This document shows, piece after piece, positions 1 through 5,236 of a stretch of 5,236 nt of DNA; within the stretch, counting starts at the first letter, position 1; the number at the start of each line of letters is the position of its first letter. The position numbers and the translations under genes are program-made. Origin of the DNA: Lachnospiraceae bacterium (GTDB taxonomy: Bacteria > Bacillota > Clostridia > Lachnospirales > Lachnospiraceae); assembly GCA_017961385.1 (NCBI GenBank), contig JAGCXJ010000345.1, forward strand, positions 1-5,236, given 5' to 3'. The notes under the pieces were generated by a model. That model was not told the DNA's origin. It was given only the letters and a program-made list of their open reading frames with translations, and made no database searches.

Positions 1-155
1 AGACCGGAACGACCTCGGCTGCCGGATCATGTCTGTCACTCATAACCAGAGATTCAAAAGGAAATCCATACATTGCTGTTATACTTCATGCAAGCGAAAG
101 AAGTGTTTTGTATGAGGAGATGATCAAGCTTCTTGAAGAGATAAATTCAAGGTAA
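1..155 (+). CDS. D-alanyl-D-alanine carboxypeptidase (peptidase S11), C-terminal end, partial
   Basis: Only the last 51 or so codons are in the window, reading in the frame that starts at base 3 and ending at TAA 153-155. The translation opens with T-G-T-T-S-A-A-G. The two preceding bases (AG) fit the end of an AAG lysine codon, so the window is cut inside the KTG motif of the serine DD-peptidase / penicillin-binding-protein fold. The following G-N-P-Y-I-A-V-I-L-H-A strand and a terminal helix (YEEMIKLLEEINSR) match the end of the S11 catalytic domain. Family members remove the terminal D-Ala from peptidoglycan pentapeptides outside the membrane. The protein stops right after this domain, so the PBP5-type C-terminal beta domain and the amphipathic membrane anchor are both absent. 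The N-terminus, with signal peptide and catalytic SxxK, lies upstream. No clear terminator follows it. Confidence 0.85.
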   Translation, partial: TGTTSAAGSCLSLITRDSKGNPYIAVILHASERSVLYEEMIKLLEEINSR

Positions 156-161
156 AAACAG

Positions 162-190
162 TTGTCTTTTAAGGTGTGATACTCTATAAT
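162..190 (+). promoter_or_regulatory. Sigma-A type promoter for the P-loop gene
   Basis: There is a -35 box TTGTCT at 162-167 (4 of 6 consensus bases), a 17-base spacer, and a perfect -10 box TATAAT at 185-190. Transcription would start near 197, giving a leader of about 43 bases before the ATG at 240. The leader holds a strong Shine-Dalgarno AGGAGGG at 227-233. It starts just after the carboxypeptidase stop codon, so it likely begins a separate transcription unit. Confidence 0.75.
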
Positions 191-239
191 ATTCGTATGG
201 GGTTATTGCTCAAAATTTAACATAACAGGAGGGCTACCA

Positions 240-659
240 ATGGTTCAGTTAATTGTAGGCAAAGAAGGAAAGGGTAAGACCAAACACCTTCTTGATAAGG
301 TCAATGAAGAGATTAAAGAAGCATCAGGTAACATAGTATTCTTAGACAGGAGTTCAAAGCATATGTTTGAACTCAACAATAGAGTCAGACTTATCAACGT
401 ATCAGAGTATGATTTCGAAAACAGTTCAGAATTTATAGGTTTTATCTACGGTATTATTTCCCAGGATCATGATATTGAACAGATGTATATCGACGGTCTA
501 ATGAAGATTGCCAGACTTACACCGGAGGCATTTGAAGAGATTGTAGAAAGATTTGAGAAAATATCTGACAAGTTCGATCTTCGCATCATTGTCAGTGCAT
601 CAATAGATAAGAGTGAATTAAGTCCTGCTATTCAGGAAAAAGTAATTGTGGCATTATAA
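240..659 (+). CDS. Small P-loop protein of unknown function
   Basis: This 139-residue protein starts at ATG 240, six bases after AGGAGGG. An N-terminal beta strand (MVQLIV) runs into a Walker A motif, G-K-E-G-K-G-K-T at residues 7-14, which fits GxxxxGK[ST], followed by a helix. A second strand (NIVFLD, 31-36) and a hydrophobic strand ending in aspartate (QMYID, 81-85, possible Walker B) suggest a minimal nucleotide-binding fold. A third strand (LRIIVSAS, 114-121) follows a charged helix (95-111). There is no signal peptide or membrane segment, so it is probably cytoplasmic. It is far shorter than a full ATPase such as PilT; similar clostridial proteins have, as I recall, been labelled 'twitching motility protein PilT', which I would not trust. 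The role is unknown. Its position ahead of the HlyD-like, yggS and sepF genes hints at an envelope- or division-linked job, but that is inference. Confidence 0.8.
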   Translation: MVQLIVGKEGKGKTKHLLDKVNEEIKEASGNIVFLDRSSKHMFELNNRVRLINVSEYDFENSSEFIGFIYGIISQDHDIEQMYIDGLMKIARLTPEAFEEIVERFEKISDKFDLRIIVSASIDKSELSPAIQEKVIVAL

Positions 660-667
660 AAAAGCAA

Positions 668-692
668 AAAGCCTCGGGGTGTCCGGGGCTTT
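668..692 (+). terminator. Hairpin, weak intrinsic terminator or attenuator
   Basis: The arms AAAGCCTCGG (668-677) and CCGGGGCTTT (683-692) pair over 10 bp with one T-G wobble around the 5-base loop GGTGT. A short A-rich run precedes it. The downstream T-tract is poor (TTTAATT), so termination may be partial. It sits between the P-loop gene stop and the ribosome binding site of the HlyD-like gene, with no clear promoter after it. Partial read-through or RNA processing between the two genes is therefore likely. Confidence 0.65.
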
Positions 693-710
693 AATTGATA
701 AACCGAAAGA

Positions 711-716
711 AAGGAG
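711..716 (+). promoter_or_regulatory. Ribosome binding site that fixes the start of the HlyD-like gene at 722
   Basis: AAGGAG lies 5 bases upstream of ATG 722. The reading frame is open upstream to a TTG at 695, but that TTG has no Shine-Dalgarno and lies only three bases past the hairpin. ATG 722 is therefore the supported start. Confidence 0.85.
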
Positions 717-721
717 AAGAT

Positions 722-2119
722 ATGAGTTCTGATGACAACAAGATATCGCGAATCGGCAAACCGATCAATCTGAACATTGGACTGATCTTTTTCTTTGTTA
801 TTCTGGTCTATCTTATCATCAGTGTTGTGATGTATTTCACATCCAAACACATCATCGGATATCAGGTAAAGACAGGTTCTTTATCTGTTTCGAATATTTA
901 TGAGGGTATAGCGCTGAGAGATGAAACTGTTGTTACTGCAGGCTGCGCTGGATATGTCAATTATTTTGCCACAGAAGGCGAAAAGGTCGGAACGGGAAAT
1001 TTAGTCTGCGGTATAGATGAAACAGGAGCTCTTCAGGATTACATTAATCAGAACATGGATGCCGGGACGGATGTTTTAAGTGACAGAGATCTGTCTTCGC
1101 TAAAGAACGAGATGATCAATTTTTCATCATCGTTTAATGAAAAGGATTTTTCTTCTGTGTATGAGTTCAAATATGCCATACAGGGAGATGTGCTCAAGTT
1201 TTCCAACAGAAATCTTTTAAGCTCTATCGATGACCTGCGCTCACAGAGTGCACTCATCAAACTGTGTAATTCTCCTGCTTCTGGAGTTGTTGTTTATTCA
1301 GTTGACGGATTTGAGAGCAAACAGCCGGTCAATGCAGATAAAAGCTGGTTTGACAAAGAAATATATGAAGAAAACAAGAAACAGCTGATCAACAATAACA
1401 TCGTGTCTATAGGAGATCCGCTGTTTAAGCTTTCAGACAGCGAGAACTGGTCGATACTTATAGAGGTGGATGAAAACAGGGCTGCCGAACTTGTTGAGGA
1501 AAAGTATGTCAAGGTAAAGTTCCTTAAGAACCAGTACGAATCATGGGCCAAGGTCACTGAAATAGAAGGAAGTGACGACGGACACTACATTCTTTTGTCA
1601 TTTACAAATTCCATGATCACATTTGTCATGGACAGATTCATCAATATAGAACTTCTGCTTGATACTGAAACTGGACTAAAAGTACCTAACACTGCTATAT
1701 GTGACAAGGCATTTTTCATCGTTCCGATGGATTATATTACAAAAGGCGGTGACGGCGCTGACGGAATACTGCGAGAAACCTACAATGAAGAGGGTCGGAT
1801 GATACCTGAATTCATTCCGGTGACCATTTACAATATTGATGAAGAAAACAATGCATATCTTGATGATTCGATCTTACGTCTCGGCGACAGGATCGACATG
1901 CCTGATTCCGCACAGACATTTGTTATCAGCAAGTCGGGAACGCTTACAGGTGTTTACAATATCAATAAGGGATATGCAGATTTTAAAGAGATAGAAATAC
2001 TTAACTCAAATGAAGAATACAGCATCATCAGGTCCAATACAACCTATGGACTTGTAGCATACGACTATATCGTACTTGATGCCGACTCTGTAGAAACGGA
2101 CGAATTTATTTATGAGTAG
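722..2119 (+). CDS. HlyD-like (membrane fusion/periplasmic adaptor type) single-pass membrane protein
   Basis: The protein has 465 residues from ATG 722. A short charged cytoplasmic N-terminus is followed by one strongly hydrophobic segment at about residues 19-39 (from IGLIFFFVILVY), so the rest should lie outside the membrane. After it comes the pattern EGIALRDETVV (61-71), then AGYVNYFATEGEKVGTGNLV (76-95), which resembles half of a biotinyl-lipoyl-like hairpin. A second such element is at about 183-237 (SPASGVVVYSVDG, then SIGDPLFKL). Between them is a polar, probably helical region. Residues 243-420 look like beta-rich adaptor domains. The tail GLVAYDYIVLD (443-453) is typical of this clostridial family. 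Members are named after HlyD adaptors of export pumps, but no ABC or RND partner is nearby. The gene overlaps yggS by 8 bases, so the two are translationally linked. The family call is fairly firm; the function is unknown. Confidence 0.8.
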   Translation: MSSDDNKISRIGKPINLNIGLIFFFVILVYLIISVVMYFTSKHIIGYQVKTGSLSVSNIYEGIALRDETVVTAGCAGYVNYFATEGEKVGTGNLVCGIDETGALQDYINQNMDAGTDVLSDRDLSSLKNEMINFSSSFNEKDFSSVYEFKYAIQGDVLKFSNRNLLSSIDDLRSQSALIKLCNSPASGVVVYSVDGFESKQPVNADKSWFDKEIYEENKKQLINNNIVSIGDPLFKLSDSENWSILIEVDENRAAELVEEKYVKVKFLKNQYESWAKVTEIEGSDDGHYILLSFTNSMITFVMDRFINIELLLDTETGLKVPNTAICDKAFFIVPMDYITKGGDGADGILRETYNEEGRMIPEFIPVTIYNIDEENNAYLDDSILRLGDRIDMPDSAQTFVISKSGTLTGVYNINKGYADFKEIEILNSNEEYSIIRSNTTYGLVAYDYIVLDADSVETDEFIYE

Positions 2120-2816
2120 CATAGCAGAGAATATTATAAACATTCAAGATTCATTAGCTAAGATCAATGCTTCGCATCCTGCCGATATGAATGATACCAG
2201 GCTTATTGCTGTCAGCAAGACAAAGCCTGTAGAAATGCTCAAGGAAGCATATGATGCCGGCATGCGTGATTTTGGTGAAAACAAAGTACAGGAGATAATT
2301 GAGAAATATGATAAGCTGCCTTCGGATATAAGGTGGCATATGATAGGCCATCTCCAGACGAATAAGGTCAAATATATCGCAGACAAGGTATATATGATCC
2401 ACAGTGTTGAATCTGAAAAACTTGCTCTGGAAATTAGTAAGAGAGCGATAGCTGCAGGAAGAGTCATACCTGTTCTGATAGAGATAAACATAGGAGATGA
2501 AGAGAGCAAGTTTGGTATTAAACCTGAAGAACTTGAAGAATTTGTTAAAAAGATCAATATGCTCGAAGGAATAAAGATATCAGGTCTTATGTGTGTCGCT
2601 CCTTATACTGATGATCCTGAAAACAACCGCGGATATTTTCAGCGCATGAGGCAATTATCTGTTGACATAATGAGGAAAAACATTGATAATATTGATATGA
2701 GCGTATTGTCAATGGGTATGTCGGGAGACTATGAAGTGGCCGCAATGGAAGGCTCTTCATATGTAAGAGTGGGAACCGGGATATTCGGTGAACGTGATTA
2801 CAATATCGGAATGTGA
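2112..2816 (+). CDS. yggS: YggS/PLPBP-family pyridoxal phosphate homeostasis protein (YlmE-like)
   Basis: This 234-residue protein has the family's usual length, and its motifs run in order. LIAVSKTKP carries the PLP Schiff-base lysine at K36, the same position as in E. coli YggS. FGENKVQE is at about 55-62 and WHMIGHLQTNKVK at 75-87. The C-terminal phosphate-binding region SMGMSGDYEVAAMEGS is followed by VRVGTGIFGER. The fold is the alanine-racemase-like TIM barrel without its C-terminal domain. Known members bind PLP, affect vitamin B6 and amino-acid balance, and have no established catalytic reaction. The start ATG overlaps the end of the HlyD-like gene (ATGAGTAG) and has no convincing Shine-Dalgarno, so translation probably depends on coupling. 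The gene pairs with sepF just as ylmE pairs with ylmF in Bacillus subtilis. I see no odd substitutions. Confidence 0.96.
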   Translation: MSSIAENIINIQDSLAKINASHPADMNDTRLIAVSKTKPVEMLKEAYDAGMRDFGENKVQEIIEKYDKLPSDIRWHMIGHLQTNKVKYIADKVYMIHSVESEKLALEISKRAIAAGRVIPVLIEINIGDEESKFGIKPEELEEFVKKINMLEGIKISGLMCVAPYTDDPENNRGYFQRMRQLSVDIMRKNIDNIDMSVLSMGMSGDYEVAAMEGSSYVRVGTGIFGERDYNIGM

Positions 2817-2820
2817 GGAG
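2816..2820 (+). promoter_or_regulatory. Ribosome binding site that fixes the sepF start at 2831
   Basis: AGGAG lies 10 bases before ATG 2831 and shares its first base with the yggS stop codon. An in-frame GTG at 2813 would add six residues but has no Shine-Dalgarno upstream. Starting at 2831 gives MGLMDNFISAMKL, the expected SepF membrane-targeting helix. Confidence 0.7.
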
Positions 2821-2830
2821 AAACAGTATT

Positions 2831-3319
2831 ATGGGACTTATGGATAACTTTATTTCAGCCATGAAGCTGGGTGACAATGAAGACGGATATGATGAGGATG
2901 AGTATCTTGATGATCCCGATTCGGATATAGAACAGCCTAAGGTTAGCAAACTTTCTCAGGATAAGGATGCTGCGCTTGATGAAGGCCCTAGAAAACCTGT
3001 TTTATCTAAGAGCAGTTCACGTGTCAGAAAAACAGGAAACGGCATGGAAGTCTGCGTTATCAAACCTACTAGCGTTGAAGAATCAAGAGAGATAACAGAT
3101 ACACTTCTTGCTAACAGGACCGTTGTACTTAACATGGAAGGTCTTGAGGTTGATCTTGCACAGCGTATTATAGACTTTGCTTCGGGTTCTTGCTACGCTA
3201 TACACGGTAATCTACAGAAGATATCACATTATATTTTCATCATTACTCCGGCAAGTGTAGATGTCTCCGGCGACTTCCAAGAGATATTAAGCGGTTCATT
3301 CGATGTTCCGTCAATATAA
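2831..3319 (+). CDS. sepF: Cell division protein SepF
   Basis: The protein has 162 residues from ATG 2831. It has the three SepF parts. Residues 1-13 (MGLMDNFISAMKL) form an amphipathic helix that should bind the membrane. Residues 14-70 form an acidic, then basic, disordered linker. The SepF (DUF552) domain spans about 72-148. In it, VCVIKPTSVEES, a long helix and FASGSCYAIHGNLQKIS (116-132) are followed by YIFIITP and VDVSGDF. This closely follows the B. subtilis SepF order (SG..YAI.G..Q.I, F..TP, VDVSG). SepF polymerises, binds the FtsZ C-terminal tail and tethers the Z-ring to the membrane, with or in place of FtsA. The gene starts 15 bases after the yggS stop, and a strong terminator directly follows it, so it is the last gene of its unit. 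The neighbouring ylmG and ylmH genes of Bacillus are missing here. Confidence 0.96.
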   Translation: MGLMDNFISAMKLGDNEDGYDEDEYLDDPDSDIEQPKVSKLSQDKDAALDEGPRKPVLSKSSSRVRKTGNGMEVCVIKPTSVEESREITDTLLANRTVVLNMEGLEVDLAQRIIDFASGSCYAIHGNLQKISHYIFIITPASVDVSGDFQEILSGSFDVPSI

Positions 3320-3325
3320 GAATCA

Positions 3326-3360
3326 AAAAGCTTGTCTTAGGACAAGCTTTTATTTCTTTA
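3326..3360 (+). terminator. Strong intrinsic terminator after sepF
   Basis: A perfect 11-bp stem pairs AAAAGCTTGTC (3326-3336) with GACAAGCTTTT (3341-3351) around the 4-base loop TTAG. It is followed by the T-rich tail ATTTCTTTA. It begins seven bases after the sepF stop. It should end the transcript of the HlyD-like, yggS and sepF genes. Confidence 0.9.
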
Positions 3361-3385
3361 TACGAAAAATCTGAAAGGGGTTTAT

Positions 3386-4492
3386 ATGTCCAGAATAATC
3401 ATTAAGGCTCCCGCAAAAGGGGATTATGAAGTAGTAATTGAACAGAGTTTTGAAACTCTCTCGGAAGAGATAACTAAGATAGGCTGCTTTGACAAAAAAG
3501 TATGCATCATATCTGATCTTAACGTATGGCAGATATACGGAGATGAGGTGTCTTCGATCTTTAGTAAGAATGAATGCCAGGTTGATTCGATAATACTTGA
3601 GCCGGGTGAAGTCAGCAAGGCAACCGAGGACCTTTTACCCTGCTATAAGGAACTACTTATGAAGGCATATTCGAGAGGGGATTATATAGTTTCTCTAGGC
3701 GGAGGCGTCGTAACCGATTATGCTGGGTTTGTAGCAGCAACATTTAAGTGCGGAACAAAGCTTATACATATTCCTACGTCTTTGATGGCCATGGTCAGCA
3801 GTATCGTTGGCGGTAATGTAGGTGTTGATTTTGATGAATACAAGAACATGATAGGGGCTTACTATAATCCTTCTCTTGTTTTTATCAACACTTCATGTCT
3901 TAATACACTAGAGGATATTCAGTATTTCAGCGGTTTTGCGGAAGTAATGAAAGTTGCTATCGTAAAAAGTGCCAGTGTATATGAATGGCTGATAGATAAT
4001 CTGTATGAGATAACAGACAAGGACAGAGGGATCGTTTCTGATATGATCGAGCAGACGATCACCCTTGAGAAGATATATATAGAAAAAGACCCTTATAATA
4101 CATCGGACAGACTGGTGCTTAATCTGGGTCATACAATAGGACATGCTCTTGAAAAAGCAAAAAACTATACCATGACACAGGGAGAGTACATAGCGCTGGG
4201 TATTATCGCGGCAGCTCATATTTCGTTAAAGAGAGAAATGCTGTCACTTGAAGAGTATCTTGAAATAAGAGATATGTTTGTTCCGTTTAATCTTCCGATC
4301 ACCATAGAGGATATTGACGTTGATACTGTTGTTAAGGATATACGCCTTGATATGACTTCCGGAGAAAAGGGTCCTTGCTTTGTCCTGCTAAAGAAGATAG
4401 GAAAAGCGGTGCTCGATACAAATGTAACCGATGATGAATTTAGGGCTGCTCTGGAAGAACTCAGATTCAGCGAAGAGGATATGAAGGAATAG
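3386..4492 (+). CDS. 3-dehydroquinate synthase (AroB) family protein with an atypical active site
   Basis: This 368-residue protein has normal AroB length and starts at ATG 3386, five bases after AAAGGGG. The NAD-binding half is intact: SDLNV (43-47), PGEVSK (73-78) and GGGVVTD (105-111). The metal/substrate half is recognisable: KNMIGAYYNP (153-162), GFAEVMK (183-189) with E186 and K189, and R242 before NLGHTIGH with N246, H249 and H253. True AroB converts DAHP to 3-dehydroquinate in the shikimate pathway using NAD and zinc. Several residues usually essential there differ: the RG arginine is C122, VDSSxGGK reads VSSIVGGN (S138, N144), the HGE zinc ligand is Q265, the DExE motif reads DPYN, and the C-terminal DKK reads DMT (322-324). 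The comparison is by eye and from memory. It may be a paralogue with another substrate or a pseudoenzyme. It lies one base from lspA, so the two are surely co-transcribed. Confidence 0.85.
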   Translation: MSRIIIKAPAKGDYEVVIEQSFETLSEEITKIGCFDKKVCIISDLNVWQIYGDEVSSIFSKNECQVDSIILEPGEVSKATEDLLPCYKELLMKAYSRGDYIVSLGGGVVTDYAGFVAATFKCGTKLIHIPTSLMAMVSSIVGGNVGVDFDEYKNMIGAYYNPSLVFINTSCLNTLEDIQYFSGFAEVMKVAIVKSASVYEWLIDNLYEITDKDRGIVSDMIEQTITLEKIYIEKDPYNTSDRLVLNLGHTIGHALEKAKNYTMTQGEYIALGIIAAAHISLKREMLSLEEYLEIRDMFVPFNLPITIEDIDVDTVVKDIRLDMTSGEKGPCFVLLKKIGKAVLDTNVTDDEFRAALEELRFSEEDMKE

Positions 4493-4493
4493 T

Positions 4494-5015
4494 ATGAACA
4501 GAAGCAGTAAATTCAAACATCTCACACTTGACCTGATATGCGCCGTTTTATTGATCCTGTTTGATCAGTATACAAAGAATCTTGCAGTAGAAAAACTAAA
4601 GGATAAGGCAGCGTATGTAATTATTGATAAAGTCTTTGTTTTGTCATATCTGGAGAACAGAGGTGCTGCTTTTGGAATGATGCAGAACAAGCAGTGGTTC
4701 TTTTTGATCGTAAGCAGTATTTTTATTGTCGGTATTATCATAATCCTATTCAGATTGCCTCTTACAAAAAAGTTTTATATAGCTGAAGTGATACTGGTGT
4801 TTTTGATTGCGGGTGCCGTTGGCAATATGATAGACAGGATTGCCAATAATTATGTGGTTGATTTCTTTTATTTTGTTCTTATAGATTTCCCTGTGTTCAA
4901 TGTTGCGGACATTTATGTGACTGTAAGTGCTGTAGCGCTGTTCTTCTTTATTATGTTTGGATGCAAGGAAGAAGATCTTGATTTCATTAAACTGAAAAAA
5001 TCGGATAAAGGTTAA
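4494..5015 (+). CDS. lspA: Lipoprotein signal peptidase (signal peptidase II)
   Basis: This 173-residue integral membrane aspartic protease cuts the signal peptide from diacylglyceryl-modified prolipoproteins just before the lipid-bearing cysteine. It has about four membrane spans, near residues 12-30, 67-87, 95-113 and 135-156. The conserved family blocks are all present: FDQYTK (23-28), ENRGAAFG (54-61), GNMIDRI (110-116), VVDFF (121-125) and FPVFNVADI (132-140). The catalytic aspartate pair would be D123 and D139. The usual serine after the second aspartate is isoleucine, a mild variation. ATG 4494 begins one base after the upstream stop, with AAGGA at 4484-4488 inside the end of the preceding gene, so expression is coupled. 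The hydrophilic tail after residue 157 is slightly long and charged. The call is firm. Confidence 0.97.
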   Translation: MNRSSKFKHLTLDLICAVLLILFDQYTKNLAVEKLKDKAAYVIIDKVFVLSYLENRGAAFGMMQNKQWFFLIVSSIFIVGIIIILFRLPLTKKFYIAEVILVFLIAGAVGNMIDRIANNYVVDFFYFVLIDFPVFNVADIYVTVSAVALFFFIMFGCKEEDLDFIKLKKSDKG

Positions 5016-5016
5016 G

Positions 5017-5236
5017 ATGAGCGATTACAGATTCCTGATAGATGAACAATTGGATGGAGAGCGCCTTGACAAAGGACTGTCATTGCTGACTGATGATTCG
5101 TTTTCTCGGTCTTTCCTGCAAAAACTAATTAAGGATAAGAATGTCCTGGTAAATGATGCATTGCAGAAAGCCAGCTATATACTAAAGGAAGATGATGAGG
5201 TGTATTTTGTAGCTCCGGAATGTGAAGCTGCACAGA
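5017..5236 (+). CDS. RluA/RluD-family 23S rRNA pseudouridine synthase, N-terminal part
   Basis: The first 73 codons are in the window, starting at ATG 5017 one base after the lspA stop, with AAAGG at 5007-5011 as ribosome binding site. The sequence LDGERLDKGLSLL (12-24), then SRSFLQKLIKDKNVLVND (31-48), then ILKEDDEVYFVAPE, is the S4 RNA-binding domain that precedes the catalytic domain in RluD-type enzymes. These enzymes isomerise specific uridines of large-subunit rRNA. The catalytic HRLD-type aspartate lies beyond the window, so the exact target (RluD or another RluA-family member) cannot be fixed. The lspA-rluD-like order matches lspA-ylyB in Bacillus subtilis, which supports the call. 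Confidence 0.88.
   Translation, partial: MSDYRFLIDEQLDGERLDKGLSLLTDDSFSRSFLQKLIKDKNVLVNDALQKASYILKEDDEVYFVAPECEAAQ

Noticed and set aside
156..239. Possible riboswitch or leader RNA before the P-loop gene
   Set aside because: The gap is 84 bases and the predicted leader only about 43. No stable hairpin or known riboswitch motif is visible.
631..660. Promoter candidate TTCAGG-N18-TATAAA at the end of the P-loop gene
   Set aside because: The -35 match is poor, and the start site would fall at the foot of the hairpin at 668-692.
695..721. TTG start adding nine residues to the HlyD-like protein
   Set aside because: It has no Shine-Dalgarno and begins three bases past a hairpin, while ATG 722 has AAGGAG at ideal distance.
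2144..2557. Long reverse-strand open frame opposite yggS
   Set aside because: The yggS reading is certain. The reverse product is serine- and isoleucine-rich low-complexity sequence without a recognisable domain, typical of an antisense shadow.
2813..2830. GTG start adding six residues to SepF
   Set aside because: It has no ribosome binding site, and the known SepF N-terminal helix begins at ATG 2831.
2587..2949. Reverse-strand open frame across the yggS-sepF junction
   Set aside because: It spans two well-supported forward genes and their ribosome binding site, and its serine-rich product resembles nothing known.
3908..4219. Reverse-strand open frame inside the AroB-like gene
   Set aside because: It lies wholly under a gene with clear family motifs and has no ribosome binding site or domain.

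Overview
The window looks like chromosomal DNA from a low-GC Gram-positive anaerobe, most likely a member of the Clostridia close to Lachnospiraceae (Butyrivibrio/Roseburia-like). The reasons are the A/T-rich coding style, strong AAGGAG-type ribosome binding sites, the presence of SepF, and a YggS-SepF pair next to an LspA-RluD-type pair. The genus is an inference. All genes are on the + strand and tightly packed. There is no gene-free stretch over 300 bases, and I see no tRNA, rRNA, mobile element or CRISPR.

Layout: positions 1-155 are the 3' end of a D-alanyl-D-alanine carboxypeptidase (peptidase S11), cut inside its KTG active-site motif. A good sigma-A-type promoter (162-190) then drives a small P-loop protein of unknown function (240-659). 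A hairpin with a poor U-tract (668-692) separates this from a block of three genes: a single-pass HlyD-like membrane protein (722-2119), a YggS/PLPBP-family pyridoxal-phosphate protein (2112-2816) and the cell-division protein SepF (2831-3319). A strong intrinsic terminator (3326-3360) closes that block. A second block follows: a divergent 3-dehydroquinate synthase family protein (3386-4492), lipoprotein signal peptidase LspA (4494-5015) and the N-terminal S4 domain of an RluA/RluD-family pseudouridine synthase (5017 to the window end).

The theme is the cell envelope and division: peptidoglycan trimming (S11 carboxypeptidase), Z-ring tethering to the membrane (SepF), lipoprotein maturation (LspA) and an extracytoplasmic HlyD-like protein. 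YggS and the RluD-type enzyme are the usual housekeeping companions of sepF and lspA.

The most interesting item is the dehydroquinate synthase homologue. It keeps the fold and the NAD-binding motifs. By eye-alignment with textbook AroB, however, it has lost one zinc-ligand histidine and most of the phosphate- and carboxylate-binding basic residues. It is probably not an ordinary AroB. It may be a repurposed enzyme or a pseudoenzyme inside an envelope/division gene neighbourhood. Two further uncharacterised proteins (the P-loop protein and the HlyD-like protein) sit in the same neighbourhood.
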